Assembly: GCA_027604505.1 (NCBI GenBank) | Contig: JADIIX010000125.1 | Span: 1-52,678 of the forward strand | Direction: 5' to 3' | Source: Gonapodya sp. JEL0774 | Taxonomy: Eukaryota; Monoblepharomycota; Monoblepharidomycetes; Monoblepharidales; Gonapodyaceae | DNA length: 52,678 nucleotides | Shown: piece by piece, positions 34,165 through 45,956 of the stretch | Position numbering within the stretch: the first letter of the stretch is position 1 | Layout: each line of letters opens with the position of its first letter | Program-made: the position numbers and the translations under genes | The notes under the pieces: generated by a model | Seen by the model: only the letters and a program-made list of their open reading frames with translations | Database searches by the model: none | What the model was told of the DNA's origin: nothing

Positions 34165-36396
34165 TCAAGGTCTTGCAGCTGGAAGGTAAGAGCCATCCAC
34201 GCTCCATTCCCAACGCTTGACCGATTTGGCTGCATTGTGAAGCTCCATCTCCACACACCTGCATGGGTAAAGAGTTCACAAATATGCAAACCCTCGCCAA
34301 CTACGGGATATCTAGCTTACCTTTTATCTCTCAATGCCTCGCCAATTTCGACCTGAAGAGATTGTCGGACTCGTGCAGATTCATCGAGTTGAATCTGCCA
34401 CCGTTCTCGATCAGCTTCGTGGGACTCTTTGATTCTTGCTAAGTGCTGCGCCGACCTGAAACCACACACAGCTCATAGTATAAACAGGCGACTTCGTTGT
34501 GGAACAATACCGAGCGGAGTTCGAACCTTTCTCGTTCTTCTGCCACCTCCTCCTCCCTTCGCCTTGCTTCTTTCCTTGCCTTCTCCTGCATCTCACCGAG
34601 TTCACGAGCCATGCGACGGGAATCAACCGCTGCAGCATCACGACCTGCTCGTGCGGCAGATACCTCGAGAGAACGACAACTTTCACTGTGTTGTGATGAC
34701 TTTTAATGTCCTGGACTAGAATTCACTCACCTCCGTCCGTAGGTTTTCCACCTCCTTGCGCAGCACATCTAATTCACCCTCTCTACGTTCATATTCGTTG
34801 CTCGATCTTTGTATTTGCTCAGCTCGCTCGTTCTCAAGGGCGCGGACGCGGGCAGTTAAGCTTGCAGTTTGAGTGGCGAGCCCTAAACGATAGAATCAAT
34901 TGAAATCCCTTTCGTTGAAAATGACTCTTGTTTTCGCTTTCTCACGTTCGTTCTCGTCTCTACGGCGGATGGCAGCCTCTTCAACCGGCCCTGCCCTGAC
35001 GAGTCCGCCTAGTGCACCGTCGTCGAGGACCACTCCGAGAACAGCCGCCGCGCGTTCATAGTCCATTCTTCTCTTTTCCCACCACTCTTTTGCGTGCTTG
35101 TCTGTAACACTCGCACTGTGCTCTTCTTGAAGCTCCGCCTCAGCTTTCTTCGCGCGCTTGTCGGCGTCTTCCGCGTCCTTCTTGAGCCCAGCAATTTGCT
35201 CGGCCTGTGCTGCCACTTGAGATTCGTAGGCCGCGCACGAAGCGGTGAGGGTAGCGAGGGTTTCGGACTGCTGCGTGGAAAGAGCACGCAAGGACGTAAG
35301 GGAAGATGTAAGCTGTTGAACATGGGATGGGAGAGATAGAGCTGGAAGCAAAAGGGGGTTGCATCGTTGAAATATGTGGGAGTCCAAACTCCTAGGAATG
35401 AGCATGCGTTGCACACGACGTGAAGTTCAGCCCCGAATTCCACTTCACCTTGTTGTGCAAGAGGAGCGTTCCGTTCATTTTCCTGGGAAAGGTGTGTGTT
35501 ACGTCTCTCCAAATCGTCGCAGCGCGTTTGGAGTCCAGTTAAGCTTTCGGCGTGGAATGGGCTTGAGTGTTTTCCATGGACAAATCAGTGCACGACCAGC
35601 TCACCGAGTCTCCAGGTCTTCATTTTCCTTGACGAGGAGGCGTGTCTTGTCTGCGAGAGAGAGAAGATGGCGCTAGTGGAGAGGATTATCGAGAGCGAGG
35701 ATTCAATGACGATTGAAAACGGCGCGTTCATCCATGTCCCGAAAAGTTCAGTGTCCATTCGAAATGGGGGTCAACTAGTCGGAGCGATAGAAAACATCAT
35801 TGATTGCATCTTCATTTGAGAGTTGTGAATCCGGGGCAAGACCTGCAACGGTCTGGCCAGCACAAGGTAAAGCCTTCGGATACGTAGGCCAGAGCGCGCC
35901 GATTCGTGATCACCACTGATATTCTCGAGACCCTTTCCTTTGTATCAATTACGGCCGTGGGCCATTAGTTGATCCTCACTCGCATTTCCTCCAACTCCGT
36001 ATTCTTCGTGTCCTTCTCAACAGACATCCCCTTCTTTACTCCGACGCCTCGAGGTTCCGCCTCATGCGTCCACCGAGGAAGTTTTCTCTCAATGACGAAG
36101 GGGGGTTTCACTTCGGTCTCCATTTCATTGTGCTTGTTCTGGTACGGAGGGCGAGATGGAGAGCCTATATCCGGCCCGAATGCCCCAGGGGGAAGTCCAG
36201 GAGGAAGGGGTGGAATGGTCGAGTTGACGCGCGAACGGACTGATGATGTTGGAATGGGGGTGGAGGGCATTTTGCGTCGGTTGTATTTTCTGTCACTTCT
36301 GGACGGATTCTTCTCTGGTGTTGTTTGGCAAGCAGCTGCATACCCCCAACGGCTTAATTTCAGGATATTCTTCACCTTCCCAAGGTCGTGGGTCAT
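34165..36396 (-). CDS. Coiled-coil protein, function unknown
   Basis: Nine exons give 503 residues with closed phases: 36396-35980, 35923-35884, 35650-35605, 35543-35449, 35341-34946, 34882-34731, 34663-34527, 34455-34321 and 34258-34165. The second exon (40 nt) is the least certain. The N-terminus has a basic and Pro-rich part (TIPPLPPGLPPGAFGPD). From about residue 140 on it is almost continuous coiled coil: KTRLLVKENEDLETRL, LKKDAEDADKRAKKAEAEL, ALENERAEQIQRSSNEYERR, MQEKARKEARRREEEVAEE and KESHEADRERWQIQLDE. It ends KRWEWSVDGSYLPAARP. This is one of three coiled-coil genes in this strand run. A second candidate ATG (MPSTPIPTS) lies at about 36270. No homologue is recognised. Confidence 0.6.
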
Positions 36397-36997
36397 TCCT
36401 TGGCTTGACTGATATAGTCTGATGCTTTAAGTCAGGACATTTTCGGGTAGGTTATGACTACTTTTGTCTCTGTTCTTCGTTGGCGGGACACGAACGCGTT
36501 TCTACTTATGTATCTACTCAGTGTCAAAACGATTTACAAGTTATAACCATCGAGAGGAAAGGCCCTTGAGGAAAAGCAAAAATGAGCGGCGCATGTTCAG
36601 TGCATCTGTAGCGTTGGGGTGCTCGTTGCCCACTCAAGAAGCACCTTCCCAACCGAGCCTGCCAGCTGGATTGTTTTAGATCCTGATAATCTTATATCCT
36701 GTCCCGGTCTCGCAAATGTTCAGGAAACAATAATCCCTTGCCTTGTAACAGGGGTGCAGAAACGACACGGAGCAGTGTTGGATGAAATCCATGCAACGCA
36801 CAAATGCATAATTAGTCAAGTAAGATTGGGCGTAAATCAATAAATTTTGAATCGGGTGTTGGATACAAATTTGAAGTGTGGCGGTTCTTGTTCTCCCTGC
36901 CAAGTATCCATGCCTGGCCTCACGCGTCGTGCCCTGTATTGTCGTTGAGGACTCGTCGCTGTTTTATCGAGAATAGGCGCTCAGTGGCATTGCATCC
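36397..36997. other. Divergent intergenic region
   Basis: Lies between the 5' ends of the minus-strand coiled-coil gene and the plus-strand membrane protein gene. Short frames only. A possible 5' exon of the membrane protein (ATG at 36910, intron about 36935-36982) fits in phase, but it encodes no good signal peptide. Confidence 0.35.
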
Positions 36998-38640
36998 ATG
37001 ACATCTGCCGAGCCGGCCCAGCGGCAGGCGACATGCGACTTGCTGGTTCGCACGTGGGGTGTTCAATCCAACGGGCAATGGGGAACTCTCACAGAACCGA
37101 ATCTCCGCACGTGGTGGACAGAAAACAACTGCGTCGCTATTGTCGCTGCGGAGCCCAACCCCCCTGTCCCGGCTTTTTCGGATACGGCGGTTCAGGACAC
37201 CTGCATCGGACTCCAAGCAATATATGGACTGACGACCAGGAACAGCGTATCAAGTATCGGCATTCTAACGTGGAGGTCAGTGTTCGCAGCTAGTTTGAAT
37301 TGAATCTTACATTTTGCAGTGACGCTCTGAACCTGCCCAACAGTTATGCTTTCTTGGGATGCAACGTCTTCGTCACGTTCCCCCCTCGGACTTCGACCAC
37401 ACGAACCAGAACAACTGCAACCACGACGTCTGAGATTTTGCAGACGAGCTCCACAAACTCGAGACCTCAATCGACTACTTCCTCCACAATACTCCAATCA
37501 ATATTACCTGCACCAGTTCCTGTGATGTCTCCCGCAATCTCCTCTGGAGGTTTGGCTACAACAATACCGAACATGTACTCAACCACATCTTCTGTGACAC
37601 CAGCGTCAGTGACGAATGCAGTAGCAGACACCGTTTTGACTTCCGGCGTGGGTGGGTCTGAATCTCGGAACAACACTCCCACAATAGTCGGATCGGTGGT
37701 CGGTGTCGTGTGCGCGCTGCTGCTCATCGCTGGACTATCGTTTTTTGTTGTTCGTCGGCGACGGCGAAAGCACGAGGATTCCGCGACATGGTCTCTCTCA
37801 TCCACTGGTGCTGAGAGGCCTGACAGAGCCTTCAACGCCAAATCCGGCATGCAGGTACAGCATACAGCGAAAACCTTCTCCAGCTCATCAACTGTCTTCG
37901 TTTCTTCTGCGACGGGTACTGATGAGCCAGGCCTTGCGAGCGAGCTCTCAACCGTAGCCAGTCCCATTATTCCAGACAAGCAATCAATCCTCCCTCAACA
38001 TTCGATCAGCACAACTGTGTCCGACGACCCCATTTTCACACTTCCAGTGCGTACACTTACACCTCTGTCGGCTCATCACGCCTTCACGATGGCGGACCCG
38101 TTCTCGGGGCCTGACCCTGGCGAGACTTCTCCCTCACATGAGGAGCCAAGAACTTCTCCCTTTCAACCTTTTGGCCCTGCATCTCCTACAACGGAAACTA
38201 CAGAGTATCCATTCCACGGGGGCTTGGTACGGGCAGCCACAGAAGATTCGGTCGCCTCAACTCCTCAGATGATCACCGATGCATTTAGAAAAGCCATGCG
38301 GGCAGGCGTTGTTGGAAGTATTCAACATTCTGCGAGTCTGGAACAGATGTTGACGGAAACCGAGGACGAGGTCGAGGAAGATGCCGAGGAAGATGTCATT
38401 TCGCTGCCACCTGGAGGGTCGGGGGTTAAAGCAACTCTCTCTGAGGACGAAGGCGGTACAACATCGGAAGCTAGCTTGGGCAGACGATCAAATCGAGATT
38501 CCTGGCTGGTAAAGAAGGGGAGGAGAGACAGGCGAGTTGTGGTGGTGCCAGAAGGCGCTTCTGGGGATGAGGCGGGGGTCACAGTTGGCAGCGACGCACT
38601 AGGGCAGAGTGCGGGTGAAGGAAAGAAGGATGGTTTGTGA
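36998..38640 (+). CDS. Single-pass (type I-like) membrane protein with a Cys-rich ectodomain
   Basis: Exons 36998-37275 and 37320-38640 join in phase 2 across a very short 44-nt intron with a CTTAC branch-like site, giving 532 residues. The ectodomain (about 1-110) holds four cysteines (ATCDLL, NNCVAI, QDTCIG, LGCNVF) and Trp-rich motifs. A long Ser/Thr-rich stem follows, likely O-glycosylated. The single membrane helix is TIVGSVVGVVCALLLIAGLSFFV, with a strong RRRRRK stop-transfer signal. The cytoplasmic tail of about 290 residues is Ser/Pro/acid-rich (TETEDEVEEDAEEDV). No cleavable signal peptide is visible at the chosen start, so a 5' exon may be missing. The layout is that of fungal cell-wall stress sensors, but there is no WSC or LRR motif. 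Confidence 0.68.
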
Positions 38641-38845
38641 ACAATTGTGCTTCTAATGGGTGGTGGAGTCTGGGACTCTCATGTTGTACAATTGTCCGTG
38701 ATATATGTTTCATTTTCATACTTTTTGGGGAATTCTTTATGTAATCAATAATGCTACTTACTACCGTTGAATACCAAACGGTTGGAAGTTGTCTCTGGGC
38801 ACAGATTTAAGTTGTTCGTACTCCGGTCTTCCCCGCTTTCCACAC

Positions 38846-41274
38846 CTATTTTCCTGTAGTCATTGTTCTCCCCTTACCATTCGCCAAAAAGTCCTTACCA
38901 ATAATCGGAGGCCCTGCGGCAACTGCTACCGCCTGAATGACTTGGGTTCTATGCCCCCCACCCTGCTCGACTTTATCCCCTTTCCGAGGTCCAGCTACAA
39001 TCCGAAAACCACCTTGCTCGTCTGTTCGTCCCATAGGTGTTGCAAAATGTTCGCTGGAGGTTGTTGAAGCTTCTGGGGAACCCAGGCTTTCAGTCGTGGA
39101 ATCCATTCCCACATCAGGAGTATTAAATAAGATCACATAGCTCCCTCTTGTCGATCCTAACGTGTTGCTGATTGAGGGAGGAAGTGTTGTTTGCTGCGAA
39201 GCGTCGGACTGTGGGGTGTTCTGCACAGATCTTCGGCGTACAACTTTGAGCGCAGTTGCAGCAACCGAGAGCTTCATTCGAGGACCCGAAGAGGTACTGG
39301 GTGCCGTTACAGAGGACGCGACTTGAAGCGACGGTCGGCGGTGAGGTGGGGTGGTAGGCTTTGCCGACCCCGAGGAAGCACCGGGTACTGCCGGGTCCCC
39401 TGGTTGTTCACTTCGAGGTAAGGTGACCGCACGATGGCGCGTCATTTGATTTACATTCGACTCTTGATCTAGTGTTGTACTTTGGTGGGTTGACAGGTTC
39501 CGACGAGAGGAGCCAGTGTCGACGAGAGAGGTCGTGGACCGCTGTGTTCGGAGAGCCGGTGCATGCGACTGTACGTTTGGCATCCGGCGTGATCCAGCTC
39601 TCGAGAGTGTAGACGGGGGTGTCAATGGTTGTGATGGAATTTGGGATGAAGGGATCAATCGTGAAGCGAGACTAGACTTTCTGGACGTTCTTCCAATAGG
39701 TGGGGGTTCCTGTGCAGAAAGAGATTCCGCGGAGCTCGTACTAGACAGCGGCTCAGATGAAAACGGCACGATCGGTTGTGCAAGGATCACCGCTGCGAGA
39801 ACGACAGTCATGACACGCTGAAAAAAAGGGGGAAGTCAAAACACACTGTTGCATTTGGGTTACGCGATGGCTTCGTCAAGGCGCTCTTACGCGTAGTCGT
39901 CTCTCGGAGTTGAAGCCCTTCATCATATCTAGTACATTCACCCGTTGGTGCGCCTGGACATCTTCAAGCGTTAGTGCGTCTTTGGCTTCCCCGGTGATCC
40001 ACGGGTGGTCAAGAATTTCTTGAGCAGTTATGCGTGAAGCAGGATCGTATCGCAACATCGATTCTAATAGCGCTAAGGCTGCCGGTTGCGGAATTTCATG
40101 TGTGGTAACGTGGAGCTTCTCGTACTCGCGACGACGTTTTCTCACCAGCGGGAGAGATATTTGCAAAGTAACGGCCCGGGTATTCAATTGACTGCTTTCG
40201 CTTGATAAGTGTACCAAGAAACATAATAGCATGTTCTCGATAGCCACATAGTCTGAACTCCTGGGTTCGTGACTCAATGAGTTACTCACGCTTCGATATC
40301 GGGAACTCACAGCAAGTAAAACATTACACCCATACTCCAAACATCGCATTGCTGGGTGTAGCCTAAAGAGTTTTCCATGACCTCCGGGGCTGTAATGTGA
40401 TGATTCAATGTGTGTCGGAAGAATGTATTTTGCAAAGGAAGGAAGGGACTGGACACCAACCCATATAATACGGCGTGCCCGCTGACGTGTCCACGGTGGA
40501 AGACGCATCATTGAATGTACCTAGCCCAAAATCGGAGACTTTTATGTTCCAGGGGTCCGATGGGTCCGTATCGGATAGAAGTATGTTGGCAGGCTGGGGG
40601 GCAGAGCTGCCATGAGAGACGGCCCGACAAGAGACGGATCAACATTGTATCACCTTAAGATCTCTATGGACGATTCCTCGCCTGTGAAGGAACGCGAGGG
40701 CATCCGCCAAACGAGTGATAACGATGCGGACATCGGTCTCTGTGAACATTGGTTTTTGCCGCATTCGGTCGAGAAGTTCACCCCCTTGACAGCTGCATCC
40801 AGTATGTACGCATTTCATTAGCGTCGTGAAAGATATTCGAGTGTGACATAGAGCCTCACTATTCCATGACAAGGTGGACCTTCTTAGGTGACTCGAATGT
40901 CTCTATTAGCTCAACGATGTGTGGATGCGAGTTGACCCTCTTGAGAATTTCAATCTCTCTTTGCAGTTGCTCCATCACTGCAGTCGCTCCAGGCGTTTTC
41001 CCAACGATCTTACACGCACAAACCCGACCGCTCTGGCGATTAGTTACGAGCCGAACCACACCAAATGAGCCCCTGCGTCGCATTAAGGCGGAGAGCATCA
41101 AAGAAGATTGGCTGCAGAGTCAGCAATCGTCCGAATTTACAAGCGAGGTAGCAATCCGGGCACTCACTCTCCGATTTTGCGTCCCAATTCCCAACGTTCC
41201 TCAAATGCTTCACCTGCGTTATGTCCTCGTCCATATTCATGTTGCCCTCCGGATTCGAATTCGATGTTGTCCAT
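38846..41274 (-). CDS. CaMK-like serine/threonine protein kinase with a long disordered tail
   Basis: Seven exons give 648 residues and all phases close: 41274-41168, 41072-40860, 40792-40654, 40593-40461, 40389-40311, 40194-39891 and 39817-38846. Visible kinase elements are ERWELGRKIGEGSFGVVR (P-loop), VCACKIV (ATP lysine, about residue 57), LQREIEILKRV (C-helix Glu), HLVMEYCQGGELLDRM, HRDLKPANILL (catalytic loop), SDFGLG, and GTPYYMAPEVM with WSMGVMFYLL. The end has SMLRYDPASRITAQEILDHPWI. Between MFYLL and this end the usual G-X-X-PF segment is missing and is replaced by a basic stretch (PLVRKRRREYEKLHV). The 324-residue last exon is Ser/Thr/Pro-rich and disordered and includes RRRSVQN. 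The CaMK group is inferred from the DHPWI and MEYCQGGELLDR motifs. The gene converges on the membrane protein gene with 205 bases between stops. Confidence 0.8.
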
Positions 41275-41371
41275 GAATTTGGAGTCAGGCTGAATCACTA
41301 TGTTGTATCTGAGAAGGTGGCTCGGGTTGAATCTTGTTGCTCAGGTTTCCCGCCAATAACCTATCACTACA

Positions 41372-42606
41372 TCATTCAATCTTATTCTTCGCCTTGAAGT
41401 CATCGCAAATTTGACCCATGGTCACCCACTCTACTCCGGGTTTCGTGTTCAAATACGATATGATGCGTTCGTGCTGACGTAAATCCGACATCAAAAAGAA
41501 TTTGCAGGTTTAGTTGGTTCGGGAGATCGAAACGATTTAAAAATTACCATCAATATACACTGAGGTCTTCCCGAAACATCTGGGTGAATCGTCATGGGAA
41601 ACACGAACTCGTCATACTCGCGATAAAAGTAGTCAAACTGATCTATCCATAGCTGTTCAATATCTCTTGGATTCACGTAGCCATGGGAATTCGGGGCGTT
41701 TGGAATATACATCATCGGCGTGGCGTCATCCAAGTACCAACTTGAAGTGGGATGCTTTTTAGCTCGAGAACATACGTAAAATAATCCTGTTTTGGACACT
41801 CACTTTGCGGGGATTTCAACCAATTTTGACAGAGTACCCCTCTGCAACGGTTTCATCCAGGTCTCGGCGGGCTTCGAGTAATCAATCTTCTCCCAGGTAT
41901 CTCCAGTGCGGAGGTAATAGGGCTGACAGTCGTGGTGCATCATCGAATGATCGTACTCCACCCCGTGAGAGAGGAGCACTTCAACAACTCGTGCGCTGGT
42001 GTTCCACCAAGGGGCAACATAGCCCCGCTGAAAAATTGAGAAAATTTCATTGCCAGATTCCGACGTGACAACGCGCCAAAAGTCCTCACAGGTCGTTTCC
42101 CATGACAAAAATCAGTAAGCAACTGAACTGTCTTCTTTGTAATGGCCTCCTCCTGTTCTGTAGATAACTCACCTGTCATGAAGATTAGGATTAGTGTGAC
42201 AGAGAATTGAACTCTCGTGCGACCTTTCATGAAACTCACTTGGATTTTCATGACTGTATCCATGGAGTCCAAGTTCGTGCCCCGCATCCCTGACTGCTGC
42301 CATTTCTTTAGGAAATGTCTCCAATGAATGGCCAGGGACGAAGAAGGTGGCCTTGATCCCAAACTTGTCGAACATTTTCAAGAGTCGTAGCACGCCAACC
42401 TCCCCTGCAAACATTCCCCTGCTGATATCGGAAGGCGAATCCTCTCCACCGTAGGAGCCAAGCCATCCTGAAAGATATAAGAATCCAAGTTGATTGCTTT
42501 GTCACGATGGCGGTCACGGGAGGTCACACGTTTTGACTTCTTGAATACCTGACACGGCATCAACATCTACCCCATATGAGCACAGAACACGCTTTTTCGG
42601 AGACAT
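41372..42606 (-). CDS. Polysaccharide deacetylase of the PgdA/PuuE-like NodB family
   Basis: Six exons give 295 residues, all phases closing: 42606-42549, 42467-42240, 42172-42090, 42027-41804, 41740-41548 and 41473-41372. The start [17 protein letters not shown] contains the Asp expected as a metal ligand (about D14). [19 protein letters not shown] and [14 protein letters not shown] follow. [10 protein letters not shown] supplies the two His ligands (about H88 and H92). [54 protein letters not shown] and [12 protein letters not shown] complete the pattern. The family includes the Helicobacter PgdA-like hydrolase and fungal members. There is no signal peptide, so the enzyme is probably intracellular and may act on small cyclic imidates or amides rather than on chitin. 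Its ATG is 148 bases downstream of the SURF1 stop. Confidence 0.88.
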
Positions 42607-42754
42607 TTGCTATGAACGAAGGGAACCGATCATCCGATCGGACCGACAGTGCACTCCAGGCGGCCCGGGTACATATGTAATGCACCACCCGAAAGAATAA
42701 TTTTTGTGTTTCATGCAGATCATGATGTCCATACAATGTATGTTATTATGTAAT

Positions 42755-43937
42755 TCATCGCAATCCACGCCCGAGACGAAGCTTTCCAGTGCGGCGAGCA
42801 TACCAAAACATAGCGGAAGTGGCAGAAAGTGAGAACCTGACAAAACACCAGTTCGGCTCTCAAAGATTTGCATTTGGCTCGGAAAAGAAGATTCTTACCA
42901 AGTCAAAGCATAGCCGAGGTGTTTGTTGCGGAACTCCAGGACCTGCTCCACTGCCCGTGGAAGTGGGGCGACGGCAGTTGTGTGGTGGGATTGATAGTAA
43001 GGAGCGTTTCTTCGTGCTAGAAGATGCCAATTATTTCAAGAGCTGGCACAAGACAACGTACTAAAGATTACTCACTTCTGAGCATCTCCAATATAACTAC
43101 ATCGGCGGCAGCACTTTCCCGAGTTCCCTCCCCTCCCAGGAACCATCTTTCCAATGCTTCTCTCTCGAGCCAGTGCCACTCTCCCACTTGCGGATTATTG
43201 GGTACCATTACTCCCAAAAAGTTAGCTTCAGGACGGCGTGCCAGGCATTCGATGGAGACAGCTGATGTTACATCGTCTTCAGGGACATTGTGGTGTGACA
43301 CGTGGCCTTCCAATGACTTTGCATACTTGGGAATATAGCCACGAATGACAAGAATGAGCGGATTCCTGCTTTCCTGTGGCTTCCCATCCGCAGTACTGAT
43401 TTTGAGTGGAGTGACCACCATATATCCAGTGTTGCCGGTCACCATCATAATGGAGGCAGCGGATTGCCCCTCATCCTTCTCAGCTGCGATTGCTGCAGTG
43501 GTTTTTTGAAGGTTAACCCAATCCGGATCCTCTTCGTGCAGCGGTACAGGTCTGGGGCCGATATAAAGCTCTTTACCGTACTCAAAATTGCCCCTCAAGT
43601 CAATTTTCCGGTACTCCAGCTCTCTCTCACTTCCAGGGGCGAAAACTGTAGCTAAATTTTCCGCTGTCACCGTGACAGGATCCATTTTCCGCACCCGTGT
43701 CTCTGCTCGCTCGATGAGATCGAGCTTCCCCTGAAGGCGATAAAGCTGCCAGATTCCGAGAGCAAAAGTAGCAGCAGGAAACAAGAGCAGTGCGTAGCCA
43801 TTAGAATTGCGTTTGGAAGAGCGAGATTGATGTTGGGACGTTGATTTAGCGATGGAGGGAACTCCAGTGCTTTCTGCTGAGGTGGAAAACGTCCGACCAG
43901 AAGCATTCAAGAGCGGGAACTTGCCACAACATGCCAT
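42755..43937 (-). CDS. SHY1: SURF1/Shy1 cytochrome c oxidase assembly factor
   Basis: Three exons give 353 residues: 43937-43076, 43016-42899 and 42836-42755. The N-terminus is Ser/Arg-rich and free of early acids (NASGRTFSTSA), a mitochondrial presequence. The SURF1 landmarks follow: the first membrane helix with FALGIWQLYRLQGK, EYRKIDLRGNFEYGKELYIGPRP, GYMVVTPLKI, VIRGYIPK and VMVPNNPQVGEWHWLE. The end RNKHLGYALTWFSLSATSAMF forms the second helix. Shy1 helps insert haem A and assemble Cox1 in the inner membrane. The C-terminal helix is encoded only after splicing two small exons. An in-frame ATG at 43967 would add ten residues (MAEKKRANPT). The 43937 ATG is preferred because the longer start adds an acidic residue. 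Confidence 0.92.
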
Positions 43938-44425
43938 AGTGGGATTTGCGCGCTTTTTTTCTGCCATTGTGAGTTCGCGTCCTTCCCAGTGGAATGGGAG
44001 AGGATTACACGTTGCCCGTCCCATTCGATTGTAGCCGGATATGCTAATGGAAAGAATCTGCGACGATCTGCTAGGCATTTGCTGTATTTGCTTGCGCAGA
44101 TTGAGGACCAAGAATTAATTGAGTGTGTGAGGATTTGTATTTATGGGGTGGAGGGAGCACAAGAGCACATGCGGGACAGGAAGAGTGGTGCAAGACCCAG
44201 AGCCAATAATGGTCGAGTCGTCGCCATGAACTTGCTCAGAACTATGATTGAGATACAGAATTTTATATTGCACTCCTCTCAATAAACTAACTAGTTGCAT
44301 ATCAGAATGATTAAAGATAAAGAGAGAAGAGGTTACGAATATCACAAATTTACATTGAAGCAAATATCACTCCTTCCACAAACACCGCTTGACGCGAAGT
44401 CTTTTCGACGGGGCTGTCCACAAGC
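43938..44425. other. Intergenic region
   Basis: The open frame continues upstream of the SURF1 ATG to 44111 without further support. The remainder is flank, AT-rich near 44270-44350, and no gene is seen. Confidence 0.35.
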
Positions 44426-45956
44426 TCAGGAATAATCCCGATCTGGAGTGAAAAGGCGGTATCTTGGTTTGCATTGGGGGGTCCCACATTCAGATGCAGG
44501 AGGTGTGGGGGGCTCGCCCACCCCAGTGTGACCGGTAATCACACCAAGTGTACTTGCACGAGTGAGAAGTGCAAATGGATCAGTGCGTTTTGGTCGGTCA
44601 CCAGCCACCTGTTCATAGGGTAGGATCGGTTGCGGGAATCCATAAGTGACGGAGAGAGAAATACACTGGTGCCGTAGGCGTGTAGAAGGGAGTAAGGGTA
44701 TTCTCAATCACTGTTTTCAAAAAGGTATTCATTCATTGGGGACACTTACGAAGTCTATTTCATGTTCAAGTGGATTGTGCTGATCAGAACCGAAGAAATC
44801 TCCTTTCTTCCTTGGGATCCGAGGCCGACTCAGCCCAGAGCTGTAAGAGGGACGGCGCGGGAGCGAGATATGCCCTCCTCCTCGCTCACACGAACCCTTG
44901 AGGTCCTCCCCCCGTGAATTGCTGCGTCCAGTTTCCGCGACCCCTAAACTGGCATTGCGCAATGCATTTTCTAATTCAGAATTCTTTTGAGTGAGCTCTT
45001 TGATAAATTGCAATTGCGCCACAAGAATTTGGGCGTGCAGAGCCTTCTGCAGGATATCACTCTTTTCCTGCAGGGTGCTGACATGTCGCATCAGTTCCGA
45101 GATCTGAATTTGCTGTTCAGCAACAATCTTCCGTTGCTCAGAGAGCGCTTCAGTGAGATTCGTAACCGCAGGTTGAGTTGCAAGCGAGCTTGGAGTTCCA
45201 CTGATTCGCCGAAGGTGGCTTTCGAGGAGCTGCCAGAAAACGGGCTGTCTCATAAATGAACGGCCAGATTTGTCCTTCCCATCACGAAGATCACGCGCAA
45301 GATCAAACGACAGCTCTGTGATTTGGGCCCCATGAGTCAGAAGGTATTCAACAATTTCCCTATTGGGAGAAAGTGCAAACGGCTTTCGAACCTGTTACAA
45401 AAGAAGGACAATAAGCTGCGATACAATCTTCTGTCTTCTTGTTCAAAGTGAAGAGATTCTCACCTGCACAGCTGCCGACGGTTGATTCACAGAGACCACT
45501 GATCCTGGGATGTTAAAATCAAACGTTCCGTGCGAGAGCGCCAGTTCCAGCGCTGTTCCAAACTTTGTGACAGGAGACCAGCGATCTTTCTCCCACTTCG
45601 CCATGGTCCATGGATCCCAGTGCTGCGGCACCTTCCAAGAAACAATATGGTTGACGTTGCAACCTGCGACGAGTTTTCCGTTTCACACATGTACCAATAT
45701 GTTAAGAAGCAGAAGGAAACTCACCGTGCTCCACAAGTTTCTGCACAATGTCCAATCGGGAGTTTCGAATGGCCAGCGTGAGTGCTGACTCCCCCGGTAG
45801 GGTTTCCACTTTGCGAATCTTTCCAATAACCACATTAATCGACACCTTCTTCCGCGCTAAGGTCCCATCAGCTCCGTCTCTCAGTAAAGTTTCCACTTGT
45901 TCCAGCCGTCCCTTCTCGATTTCTTCGATGAGCCGTCCGTTCAGATCGTCATCCAT
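44426..45956 (-). CDS. Ankyrin-like/coiled-coil protein, tandem paralogue A
   Basis: Four exons give 437 residues: 45956-45725, 45663-45464, 45391-44750 and 44665-44426 (phases 1, 0, 0). The N-terminus has two ankyrin-like units: GRLIEEIEKGRLEQVETLLRDG and ESALTLAIRNSRLDIVQKLVEHG. A conserved C-X-V-N-X-X-VSW...W-X-PWTMAKWEKDRW block follows, then another ankyrin-like unit (NREIVEYLLTHGAQI). Next comes a coiled coil (EQRKIVAEQQIQISELMRH; LQFIKELTQKNSELENALR), a basic SRPRIPRKK patch and a Pro/Thr-rich C-terminal exon starting around SVTYGFPQPIL. It shares motifs and exon order with paralogue B, 389 bases upstream on the same strand. No function is known. A membrane- or filament-associated adaptor is a guess. 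Confidence 0.75.
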
